A stretch of DNA of 15,387 nt from Dehalococcoidales bacterium (GCA_016844285.1 JAENIS010000032.1:1-15387); one strand, 5' to 3'. Shown: positions 1 to 5,987, counted from the stretch's first letter. The notes: generated by a model not told the origin, from the sequence alone. A program made the numbers and translations.

Positions 1-1
1 T

Positions 2-82
2 TTTATCAACTACTCCAGTATCGGGGTGTTACCACTGCTCGTATTGATTACCGGGGCCGTCATCTGGTGGCGACGAAGGTAG
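2..82 (+). CDS. C-terminal end of a GldG-like ABC-transporter auxiliary membrane protein (partial)
   Basis: Only the last 26 codons are in the window; the reading frame enters from the left edge and stops with TAG at 80-82. The peptide holds one hydrophobic segment (IGVLPLLVLITGAVIWW) followed by three arginines, a typical final transmembrane helix with a positive cytoplasmic end. This tail, together with the DUF4340 gene just downstream on the same strand, matches the usual arrangement of GldG-type ABC_transp_aux proteins followed by DUF4340 proteins. The other two forward frames give no membrane-like tail. The family name is inferred from context and could only be confirmed with the upstream sequence. 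Confidence 0.5.
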   Translation, partial: FINYSSIGVLPLLVLITGAVIWWRRR

Positions 83-150
83 TGTGAGTTGGAAACCTCG
101 CCCCCTCTTTATATTATCCCTGGTAAGGAGAGCTACACTGTGGGACGTCT

Positions 151-174
151 AAGAGGGGCGTTAGCCCCTCTTTT
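151..174 (+). terminator. Hairpin with T tail after the GldG-like gene; first module of a tandem-hairpin repeat
   Basis: A perfect 9-bp stem, AAGAGGGGC / GCCCCTCTT, closes a GTTA loop and runs into TTTT. It lies about 70 bp after the partial upstream gene and could act as an intrinsic terminator. The same hairpin recurs in other intergenic gaps of the window, so it is also part of a dispersed repeat. Confidence 0.45.
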
Positions 175-224
175 AACATCCTTCCCTCTCCCCTTCGTAA
201 AGGGGAGAGGGAAAGGGTGAGGGG
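151..224. repeat. Tandem-hairpin intergenic repeat, copy 1
   Basis: Two hairpins in a row: a 9-bp stem at 151-172, then a 14-bp perfect stem (182-195 with 200-213, loop CGTA), then a GGGTGAGGGG tail. The order (AAGAGGGGC hairpin, short AT-rich spacer, CCCTCTCC hairpin, GGGTGAGG tail) is shared with copies near 2945, 991, 13464 (inverted) and, more loosely, 15285. Four G-runs at 202-224 with 3-nt loops also fit a G-quadruplex motif. Confidence 0.7.
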
Positions 225-274
225 TCAAGAAACCCTCTCATAATGAGTCAGACCAACATCCGAGGGAAAGCGAC

Positions 275-826
275 TTGAGACTGAAAAGTATACTCATGCT
301 ACTGGTTGTCCTCCTTGCCCTGGGAGGTTATTTCTACTATACCCGCATTATGCCCCGGCCGGCGGTAAAACCAGCCCCCAAAATACCGGTGTGGTCGGTT
401 AATGTTGAATTGCTCCGTCAGGTCACCATCAAGCTTCCCCGTGAGGCGAAAAGCCAGACATTTATCATGGAAGGCGAAGGGGAAAACATAACGTGGTATT
501 TTAATGACACCAGGCACTCAGCGATAGATAAGAACCGGTGGGGAGGCATCCCCGTCCTCATCAGCCAGCCTCGACCGGAAAGGATTATTGCCGAGAACGC
601 CACCGAGGAGAAACTGGCTGAGTTTGGCTTAACCCGACCACTCATGGAAATAACGCTGACGCTGGAAAACAAGGATAGCTTAAAGATTACCATTGGTGAC
701 AAAACACCCGATGGACATGCCTTTTATGCTCAGGTGCCCGGCTCCAACAATGTGGCGACGGTGGATATTACCTGGTATCAGGTAGTAGAGCGCCTGGTTA
801 AAGAGCCGCCCTATGCTCAACCTTAA
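275..826 (+). CDS. DUF4340 domain-containing membrane-anchored protein
   Basis: A 183-residue protein with an N-terminal hydrophobic anchor (about residues 5-21, SILMLLVVLLALGGYFYY) followed by a soluble, presumably extracytoplasmic domain rich in beta-strand-like segments. The segments LTRPLMEITLTL and LKITIGDKTPDGHAFYAQ (about residues 118-152) are typical of DUF4340, where the 'G...FYAQ' stretch recurs. The start is TTG at 275, placed about 9 nt after GAGGG (262-266); an ATG at 296 would cut into the membrane anchor. DUF4340 proteins usually follow GldG/ABC-2 transporter genes, as here, and are thought to be accessory parts of that exporter; no enzymatic role is known. The gene may be separated from its upstream partner by the terminator-like hairpin repeat. 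Confidence 0.75.
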   Translation: MRLKSILMLLVVLLALGGYFYYTRIMPRPAVKPAPKIPVWSVNVELLRQVTIKLPREAKSQTFIMEGEGENITWYFNDTRHSAIDKNRWGGIPVLISQPRPERIIAENATEEKLAEFGLTRPLMEITLTLENKDSLKITIGDKTPDGHAFYAQVPGSNNVATVDITWYQVVERLVKEPPYAQP

Positions 827-860
827 GCAGCTAGCCGACGAGTGACTGAGTGATTCAATC

Positions 861-1132
861 TAGTGTCACGTCAGGTGTGGCTATTACTACTTCATGAAAA
901 CAGGTGAATGCTCTGACTCACTGGCAAGCTTCAGTCGAATGCCCATCCCCCTGACCCTCTTCCCGATGGGAAGGGGGCGTTAAGTAAAAGAGAGAGGGGG
1001 CATAGCCCCCTCTCTTAAATCTCTTCCCCTTCTCCTACTCAGGAGAAGGGGATTAAGGGGATGAGGTCGTCTGTAAATGGTAATGTATGCTGAAGCAGTC
1101 ATTGGTTCAGTAATTAACCAGACAGGGCACTA
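861..1132. mobile_element. MITE-like element, copy A, with TA-bounded terminal inverted repeats
   Basis: The ends form an imperfect terminal inverted repeat: TAGTGTCACGTCAGG at 861-875 against TAGTGCCCTGTCTGG read inward from 1132 to 1118, 11 of 15 positions matching, each end carrying TA. An inverted copy sits at 10240-10440; by eye the arms are roughly 85-90% identical. The centre holds three hairpins (955-964/968-977; 991-1001/1005-1015; 1026-1036/1041-1051) that copy B largely lacks. No reading frame for a transposase is present, so it would be non-autonomous. TA at both ends is reminiscent of IS630/Tc1-type elements; that family link is inference. It fills the 827-1129 gap. Confidence 0.65.
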
Positions 1133-2857
1133 AACTTCATCCTTGGGGATAAGTTCCGTAATCTCTTTATCTTGCTCAATCATGGCTAAGGCTTGCCTTT
1201 GCTCTGCCTCCTTCAAACCGGAAAGAGCCAGTATCCGCCGCAGGAACTCAAGACTGGCTTCGTATTCCGGACTTACCAGCTCTACTACACCCAGACTCTT
1301 CAGTAATTCCGCTTCCCGGAGCCGGTGAACCCGTGCCACAATTTTCAGTTTGGGGTTGATGCCCAGTGCGGTCTTGGTTGTCGCCACTACTGCCAGCGGG
1401 TCAGGAAAGGTGACCACCAGTACCCTGGCTTTCCTGATGTTTGCCCCTAAGAGGACATGGCTATTGCTGGCATCCCCATAAATACTGTCTATGCCGCTCC
1501 GTCTTAACTCAGCAACAACCTCGGCATCAATCTCAATGACAGCACAAGGTGTCCCTGTTTCCTGTAAGCCCTGAGCGATATTTCGCCCCACCCGTCCGAA
1601 GCCCGCAATGACGACCAGATTCTCGTCCTGAGATGACCTTGATGCCGACAAAGCCGAAATCTCTTCGGTTTCAAGCCCTTTCTTGGTGGAGATTCGAGCT
1701 AATCTGGTATATAGCCAGGAAGCCGAACCCATTGAGACCGGCGTCAGTATCATGGTAATGACGGCACTGGCCAGAATTAACGAATAGAACTCTTCAGAGA
1801 TAATGCCGGTATCCGCCCCGGCCTGAGACAGGATAAAACCAAATTCACCAATTTGGAAAAGACCGGCGCCGCTCAAAATAGCTATCCTTGGGACAAAATG
1901 AAAGAGGCGAACAATGCCAAAAACGACCAGAAATTTGATGATGATAACGGCGGTCACGGTTAAGGCGGTTAACTGCCAGTTTTCGAAGATAAATCTTGGG
2001 TTAAGGAGCATGCCCAACGAGACGAAGAAAAGAGTCGCAAAAATATCCCGCAATGGGGTGACCTCGGCCAAAGCCTGATGGCCGAATTTGGATTCGTGGA
2101 GTACCAGCCCAACCAGAAAGGCACCAAAGACCATCGAAAGCCCGAAGATAAAAGTGCCCAGAGCCGCACCAAGACACAGTACCATTACAGTCAATAAAAA
2201 TAGCTCACGGGAGCGAACGCCGCCGACTGTACCCATTAACCAGGGGAGTACCCACAACCCCAGAACCACGGCGATGCCGACAGAAATGGTTGCTTTCATT
2301 ATCGCCATAGCCAGCGCTAATGGTAGATTTTCCATCGCCCCGCCCAGAAGAGGCGTCACCACCACCATCAGCGCCACGCTAATATCCTGGAGAACCAGGA
2401 TGGCAATCATAATCCGCCCATGTACTGAGTCCAGTTCTCCCCTATCCATCAGTATCTTGAGACAGAGCATGGTACTGCTGAGAGAGATAACTAAACCGAA
2501 GAGCGCCGCCTGAGGTAGAGACCAATGGAATAGGGTGCTACCCACCGCTAGCCCTAAAGCGAAGGTAGCCAGAATCTGTAACATGCCACCCCACAGACCC
2601 ACCTTACCGGCCTGCCGTAACTGAGCCAGCGAGACCTCTAGCCCCAGCGTGAACATTAGTAAGGCAACGCCCATGGTGGCGGCAGCCTTGACCAGGACGA
2701 CATCACCCACCAGACCGAGGGCATAAGGACCAACGGCTACCCCGATGATGAGATAACCTAACACGACCGGTTGCTTCAGACGGTGGGCGAGCATTCCCCC
2801 CACCAGAGCGGCGGTCAGCAGTATGACGATAGCAACAACGGGGTCTGACTGTGGCAT
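1130..2857 (-). CDS. CPA2-family cation:proton antiporter with cytoplasmic TrkA-N domain
   Basis: A 575-residue inner-membrane protein. Residues about 7-380 are a series of hydrophobic helices typical of the Na+/H+ exchanger fold in the CPA2 family, including the conserved LQDIS stretch (156-160) where KefB/KefC-type transporters carry their ion-binding Gln-Asp pair. Residues about 413-530 are a Rossmann TrkA-N (RCK) domain starting LVVIAGFGRVGRN, with the nucleotide-binding GxGxxG at 419-424 and the acidic end of strand 2 (EID, 442-444). There is no full TrkA-C domain, only about 45 residues. The expected job is K+ or Na+ efflux against protons, gated by a nucleotide or similar ligand. ATG at 2857; the Shine-Dalgarno is weak. 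The TAG stop at 1130-1132 coincides with the end of the MITE-like element. Substrate (K+ versus Na+) cannot be told from sequence. Confidence 0.92.
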   Translation of the reverse strand: MPQSDPVVAIVILLTAALVGGMLAHRLKQPVVLGYLIIGVAVGPYALGLVGDVVLVKAAATMGVALLMFTLGLEVSLAQLRQAGKVGLWGGMLQILATFALGLAVGSTLFHWSLPQAALFGLVISLSSTMLCLKILMDRGELDSVHGRIMIAILVLQDISVALMVVVTPLLGGAMENLPLALAMAIMKATISVGIAVVLGLWVLPWLMGTVGGVRSRELFLLTVMVLCLGAALGTFIFGLSMVFGAFLVGLVLHESKFGHQALAEVTPLRDIFATLFFVSLGMLLNPRFIFENWQLTALTVTAVIIIKFLVVFGIVRLFHFVPRIAILSGAGLFQIGEFGFILSQAGADTGIISEEFYSLILASAVITMILTPVSMGSASWLYTRLARISTKKGLETEEISALSASRSSQDENLVVIAGFGRVGRNIAQGLQETGTPCAVIEIDAEVVAELRRSGIDSIYGDASNSHVLLGANIRKARVLVVTFPDPLAVVATTKTALGINPKLKIVARVHRLREAELLKSLGVVELVSPEYEASLEFLRRILALSGLKEAEQRQALAMIEQDKEITELIPKDEV

Positions 2858-2944
2858 AAATCTAACCTGGGGAGAGGCTAAGAAAAAAGAGGTCGTTTCG
2901 CAACCTGTCCTCCTGTCTCCCTTCCCTTGCTGGATTGGGAGTTT

Positions 2945-3018
2945 AAGAGGGCGTAGCCCTCTTTTATTCTAATCCCCCTCTCCTTCTCAGGAGAGGGGGA
3001 TAAAGGGGGTGAGGCTAA
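2945..3018. repeat. Tandem-hairpin intergenic repeat, copy 3
   Basis: Two hairpins: AAGAGGGC / GCCCTCTT (2945-2952, 2956-2963, loop GTA) followed by TTTTATT, then a 12-bp stem (2973-2984 with 2989-3000, loop TCTC), then the tail AGGGGGTGAGG. The architecture is that of copy 1. It lies downstream of the sulfur operon and upstream of the antiporter, both on the minus strand; on that strand the hairpins lack a T tail, so a terminator role for the operon is uncertain. The rest of the 2858-3104 gap shows nothing else recognisable. Confidence 0.65.
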
Positions 3019-3104
3019 TAAACATCGGTGAAATAAGCTAACATCATGCTACGGGTAGGCCGTCCTTACCAGGAAGAAAACAGACGGTAAAGAGCGCCGC
3101 TTCT

Positions 3105-3338
3105 TCACTCGTGGCTCTTTTTCACATAGACCTTGATTTCCCCATCCTTCTGCTCTGTGCCGAGAAACTCATTACCGGTGGCACGGCACCAGGCAGACAT
3201 GTCCTTGATTATCCCCTTATCGTCAGCCATCACCTCGAGGACTTGCCCTGCCTTTAGCTGCTTAATCTTCTCGGCGGTTTTAACAATCGGCATCGGACAG
3301 TAAAGCCCGATACAGTCCAAGCTCTCGTCTGCCTTCAT
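3105..3338 (-). CDS. TusA/SirA-like sulfur carrier protein
   Basis: A 77-residue TusA-family protein of full usual length. Near the N-terminus LDCIGLYCPMPIVKTAEKI contains the signature CPxP, with Cys14 as the expected persulfide-carrying residue; Cys9 precedes it and Cys51 sits in the SAWCRATGN segment common in this family. TusA-like proteins pass sulfane sulfur from desulfurases or rhodaneses to acceptors such as DsrE proteins in tRNA thiolation, cofactor synthesis or sulfur metabolism. It is the last gene of the minus-strand operon, 46 bp after the DsrE-like gene, with a good AAGGAGG ribosome site before the ATG. TusA beside DsrE is a recurring pair in sulfur-trafficking loci. The specific acceptor here is unknown. 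Confidence 0.88.
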   Translation of the reverse strand: MKADESLDCIGLYCPMPIVKTAEKIKQLKAGQVLEVMADDKGIIKDMSAWCRATGNEFLGTEQKDGEIKVYVKKSHE

Positions 3339-3384
3339 TTTCGCCTCCTTGATTTGAGGTTTATCAACAATATTGCCTTTCCGG

Positions 3385-3867
3385 TTAGATAAAGAGGGTT
3401 ACCTTCGACTGGGTAGCCTCGCCCAGAAAATAGGCGGCGCCGGCCAGGCTTTCCACCTCGCTGCGGAAGGAGTCTTCACTCAACCCCATCATGCCACAGG
3501 TGGTGGTGCAGGCGATGAGTTTTACCCCCATCTGATTGGACATGATAATTAACTCGTCAAGGGATGGCATGTTCATCTCCTTCATCATCTTCTTTATCAT
3601 TCCGGTACCCAGACCAAGCATATCTAACTTGGAAAGCTTTAATCTTCTGGAGCCACCCCGATTCATCACATTAAGCATCTTCCTCATCCACCCCTGGCTT
3701 TTGAGGCTGCCCTCGTTTTTCTTGATAATGTTCAGCCCCCAGAAGGTGAAGAAGATGGTCACTTCCATCCCCATGCTGGCAGCGGTGGTGGCAATCATAA
3801 ATCCGGCTAAGGCTCTATCCAGGTCGCCACTGAACATCACCATGGTTAGCTTTTCTTTCTCGGCCAT
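3385..3867 (-). CDS. DsrE/DsrF/DrsH-like sulfur-relay family protein
   Basis: A 160-residue protein of the DsrE/DsrF/DrsH-like family. It opens with a hydrophobic strand and MVMFSGDLDRALAGFMIATTA, followed by VTIFFTFWGLNII; the FxFWGL stretch is characteristic of this subgroup. A methionine- and lysine-rich middle (about 55-100) is followed by GVKLIACTTTCGMMGL with two candidate sulfur-relay cysteines (Cys119 and Cys123, numbering approximate), and a final glycine/alanine-rich helix. Members bind and pass on sulfane sulfur, or are found near such enzymes. ATG at 3867 is preceded by AAGGAGAT. It is the fourth gene of the nifS operon, 23 bp after the zinc-ribbon gene and 46 bp before the TusA-like gene, which suggests a joint role in moving sulfur from cysteine or another donor. 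Exact function is not assignable. Confidence 0.85.
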   Translation of the reverse strand: MAEKEKLTMVMFSGDLDRALAGFMIATTAASMGMEVTIFFTFWGLNIIKKNEGSLKSQGWMRKMLNVMNRGGSRRLKLSKLDMLGLGTGMIKKMMKEMNMPSLDELIIMSNQMGVKLIACTTTCGMMGLSEDSFRSEVESLAGAAYFLGEATQSKVTLFI

Positions 3868-3890
3868 TTAAATCTCCTTGAAGAGAAGAC

Positions 3891-4076
3891 TTAGCTTTTA
3901 ATCCTGGTGCCGCAATGAGGGCATTCCTTGCTCTCCCGTGGCAAAGGTTTGCGGCACTTGGGGCAGTAAAATATAGTTACCCCACATGCCCCGCAGTAGG
4001 ATGAACCGGCTTCGATTGTTTCCTGGTCGCAATAGGGGCAGCAACATTCCTTCGCTTTTTCCTGTGATTCTCTCAT
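3891..4076 (-). CDS. Small double zinc-ribbon protein
   Basis: A 61-residue protein made almost wholly of four CxxC knuckles: CPYC (13-16), CGAC (28-31), CPKC (38-41) and CPHC (52-55), which pair as two zinc ribbons. Two extra cysteines (11 and 12) precede the first knuckle. Its ATG overlaps the iscU stop by 4 nt (ATGA), so the two are translationally coupled, and a GGAGG/AAGGAG ribosome site lies within the end of iscU. It sits between the Fe-S scaffold and the DsrE-like gene. Such proteins are usually annotated as hypothetical zinc-ribbon domain proteins; a role as a metal or sulfur accessory factor is only suggested by context. A competing reading frame across 3898-4146 overlaps iscU heavily and lacks this pattern. 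Confidence 0.8.
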   Translation of the reverse strand: MRESQEKAKECCCPYCDQETIEAGSSYCGACGVTIFYCPKCRKPLPRESKECPHCGTRIKS

Positions 4077-4468
4077 GACTCCTTCCCTCCACCTTTCTTC
4101 TGTTTGCTCTGGTAATCTTTGATGGCCTTGTGCAACGCCTGGGCACCGAGATTGGAGCAGTGAAACTTGTTTTTGGGTAGTCCCTCCAGTTCCTCAGCCA
4201 CCAGGCTGGGGGTGATTTTCATGACTTCCTCCAGTGTCTTGCCCTTGGCCATTTCACTGACCATGCTGGAAACAGCAATGGCCGCCCCGCAACCGAAGGT
4301 CTTATACTTGACATCCTCAAGACGGTTGTCCTTGACCTTGATGTAGAACGTCATCATATCGCCACACACCGGATTGCCTTCCTCACCAATACCATCGGCG
4401 TCCTCAATCTCGCCAACATTGCGCGGGTTCACAAAGTGGTCCATTACTTTCTGGCTATAAACTGGCAT
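4073..4468 (-). CDS. iscU: IscU/NifU-type Fe-S cluster assembly scaffold
   Basis: A 131-residue IscU-fold scaffold on which [2Fe-2S]/[4Fe-4S] clusters are built from sulfide and iron. All ligand positions are intact: Cys35 in NPVCGD with Asp37, Cys60 in FGCGAAIA, and Cys104 in KFHCSNLG with His103. The N-terminus YSQKVMDHFVNPRNVGEI is the usual NifU_N opening and the length is standard; the C-terminus ends in a lysine/glycine-rich tail. Translation starts at ATG 4468, 4 bp after the desulfurase stop, behind AAAGGAGG. Direct adjacency to the NifS-like gene implies a desulfurase-scaffold complex. The symbol could equally be nifU (N-domain only). This partner looks fully functional, unlike the PLP site of its neighbour. 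Confidence 0.93.
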   Translation of the reverse strand: MPVYSQKVMDHFVNPRNVGEIEDADGIGEEGNPVCGDMMTFYIKVKDNRLEDVKYKTFGCGAAIAVSSMVSEMAKGKTLEEVMKITPSLVAEELEGLPKNKFHCSNLGAQALHKAIKDYQSKQKKGGGKES

Positions 4469-4472
4469 ATCA

Positions 4473-5657
4473 TTAGCCTCCTTTGCCTGTTTTGATAAAT
4501 TTGGAATAAAGTGGTGACATTTGTCGTAGCCGGTCGACGATAGGCGGCATCACTTCTACCACGTAGTCCACATCCTCGTTGGTACTATCCATGCCAAAAC
4601 TGAAAACAATCGAACCCTGAGCTATCTCGTGAGGCAATCCCATGGCGATGAGGACATGGGAAGATTTCAGTGCCTTTGAAGTGCAAGCCGAGCCACTGGT
4701 AACCGCCACCCCCTGCATATTCAACATCATCAGCATGGACTCACCTTCGATAAACTCCACGCAGAAACTGGCATGTCCCGGGAGACGGTTCTGGGGATGA
4801 CCGGTATTCATCACGTGTTCGATTTTGCCGGGCAGTTTTGCAAGCAAGCGGTCACGCAACGGGGTAAGCTGCCCGATTCGAGCCGTCATATTGGCCTCAG
4901 CCATCTCAGCCGCCTTGCCCAGACCAGCGATAGCGGCCACATTCTCCGTACCTGCGCGCCGTCCCCCTTCCTGCATACCGCCATCGAGGAGAGGGATGAG
5001 GCGCACCCCCTTTCGTACCCAGAGAGCGCCGACTCCTTTCGGACCATAAAACTGGTTTCCGGCCAGGCTGAGGGCATCCACACCCAGACGGGCGACGTCA
5101 ATGGGAATTATGCCGGCGGTAGCCACGGCATCAGTGTGAAAAATCACGCCTTTCTCCCGGGTAATTTTAGCAATTTCAGCTATCGGCTCGATGGTGCCCA
5201 CCTCATTATTGGCGTGCATAATTGATACCAGGATGGTATCTTTCCGGATGCGGCGCCGCACTGCCGCCGGGTCAACCAGACCATATTTATCTACCGGAAC
5301 CTCACTCACCTCGAAGCCCCATTTCTCCAGAGTTCGGGCGGAGTAGAGTACGGAGAAGTGCTCAATTTCCGAGATGATGATGTGCTTACCCTTAGTTTGC
5401 TGAGCCAGTGCCAGTCCCTTGATTGCCAGGTTGTTGCTCTCCGTACCGCTACCGGTAAAAATTATCTCCTCGGCATTGGCTTTGATGAGATGAGCTACCT
5501 TGTCCCGGGCAGTATCGATTGCTTCCCGGGCGGCGTCGCCCCAGTCGTGGAGCGAAGAGGGGTTGCCAAACAACTCATCTAGGAAAGGTAGCATCACCTG
5601 CCTGACCTCAGGAAGAAGAGGGGTAGTCGATACGTTATCTAAATAGACCTTCCTCAT
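4473..5657 (-). CDS. NifS/IscS-family cysteine desulfurase-like protein lacking the PLP-binding lysine
   Basis: A 394-residue class V aminotransferase-fold protein of the NifS/IscS type, normally a PLP enzyme that takes sulfur from cysteine and hands it to IscU. Conserved parts are the opening [18 protein letters not shown] (68-76), His100, HANNEVGT (148-155), HTDAV (174-178), RAGTEN (234-239) and the mobile loop [10 protein letters not shown] with catalytic Cys325. However, the segment that should read S-x-HK-xYGPKG is [11 protein letters not shown]: Asn201-Gln202 replace His-Lys, so the Schiff-base lysine is absent. The Gln usually three residues after the PLP-ring Asp (here Asp176) is Ala179. 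The frame is open and GPKG follows normally, so this is substitution rather than frameshift. It is the first gene of the operon, with a GGGGAGGT ribosome site before ATG 5657. Active desulfurase versus structural partner of IscU is unresolved. Confidence 0.9.
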   Translation of the reverse strand: MRKVYLDNVSTTPLLPEVRQVMLPFLDELFGNPSSLHDWGDAAREAIDTARDKVAHLIKANAEEIIFTGSGTESNNLAIKGLALAQQTKGKHIIISEIEHFSVLYSARTLEKWGFEVSEVPVDKYGLVDPAAVRRRIRKDTILVSIMHANNEVGTIEPIAEIAKITREKGVIFHTDAVATAGIIPIDVARLGVDALSLAGNQFYGPKGVGALWVRKGVRLIPLLDGGMQEGGRRAGTENVAAIAGLGKAAEMAEANMTARIGQLTPLRDRLLAKLPGKIEHVMNTGHPQNRLPGHASFCVEFIEGESMLMMLNMQGVAVTSGSACTSKALKSSHVLIAMGLPHEIAQGSIVFSFGMDSTNEDVDYVVEVMPPIVDRLRQMSPLYSKFIKTGKGG

Positions 5658-5680
5658 ATCTCCAAACCTCCCCGGTTATC

Positions 5681-5715
5681 GTGCTAATCCGGCTTGGGCT
5701 GACTTTAGTGCTAAT
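5681..5715. promoter_or_regulatory. Direct repeat GTGCTAAT x2 upstream of nifS-like gene (possible operator)
   Basis: GTGCTAAT occurs at 5681-5688 and 5708-5715, 27 bp apart start to start, between the nifS-like start codon and its candidate -10 box. Exact 8-bp direct repeats just inside the transcribed leader could bind a regulator. No known binding site was recognised. Confidence 0.3.
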
Positions 5716-5723
5716 ATCCTTCT

Positions 5724-5732
5724 ATTGTATCA
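5724..5732 (-). promoter_or_regulatory. Candidate extended -10 promoter of the sulfur operon
   Basis: Read on the minus strand, TGATACAAT is an extended -10 (TGn followed by TACAAT, 5 of 6 to consensus) about 65 bp upstream of the nifS-like start. No convincing -35 is seen at 16-18 nt, which extended -10 promoters can tolerate. Confidence 0.35.
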
Positions 5733-5835
5733 CAGACGGTAAAAGTTTGCCTACCAAATTCCAGACGCCTGCCGGACCGCCCCAAATCTTTGGGTTCGGC
5801 TTGTACTTGGTTTTGGTTGTTGTAATGAAACAATT

Positions 5836-5927
5836 GTCATTGCGAGCGCAGCGACGTGGCAATCCGGGCGGGCGTCCTCCAACCGGATTGCTTCGCCTCC
5901 GCCTGCGGCGGATGGTCTCGCAATGAC
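5836..5927. repeat. Hyphenated-palindrome intergenic repeat (GTCATTGCGAG family)
   Basis: Perfect 11-bp ends GTCATTGCGAG (5836-5846) and CTCGCAATGAC (5917-5927) enclose nested inverted repeats GCAATCCGG / CCGGATTGC (5859-5867, 5883-5891) and TCCGCC / GGCGGA (5898-5903, 5907-5912). The sequence belongs to the widespread class of 'cattgcgag...ctcgcaatg' palindromic repeats found in intergenic DNA of many bacteria. It lies between the divergent nifS operon and the small zinc-knuckle gene; its last bases contain the ATG at 5923. Confidence 0.8.
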
Positions 5928-5958
5928 AGAGCAACCAAATCAGACCTTAACCCAATCT

Positions 5959-5987
5959 TTGACATCATGGATACGGTCACGTATAAT
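5959..5987 (+). promoter_or_regulatory. Perfect consensus sigma70-type promoter
   Basis: TTGACA at 5959-5964 and TATAAT at 5982-5987 are separated by exactly 17 bp, 12 of 12 to consensus. Transcription would begin near 5994, just upstream of a GGGGAGGG ribosome site at 6004-6011 and a TTG at 6019. It therefore appears to drive the small zinc-knuckle gene. Confidence 0.75.

Noticed and set aside
151..224. Repeats as part of a CRISPR array
   Set aside because: Copies are dispersed over the window, inverted in places and lack regular spacers; no cas gene is present.
2088..2513. Long plus-strand frame inside the antiporter gene
   Set aside because: It is antisense to a well-recognised membrane protein and its composition (serine, threonine and proline-rich) is typical of a shadow frame.
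2874..3018. GAGGCTAA direct repeat (2874-2881 and 3011-3018) as an 8-bp target duplication around repeat copy 3
   Set aside because: The right copy overlaps the conserved GGGTGAGG tail of the repeat family, so the match is not an independent flank.
3898..4146. Alternative 82-residue frame overlapping iscU and the zinc-ribbon gene
   Set aside because: It overlaps iscU heavily and is arginine-rich without a recognisable pattern; the zinc-ribbon frame has four CxxC motifs and a ribosome site.
5041..5075. Sequencing error or frameshift explaining the missing PLP lysine
   Set aside because: The frame is intact on both sides, two adjacent codons are changed by single substitutions, and a third PLP-pocket residue (Ala179) is also altered, which points to real divergence.
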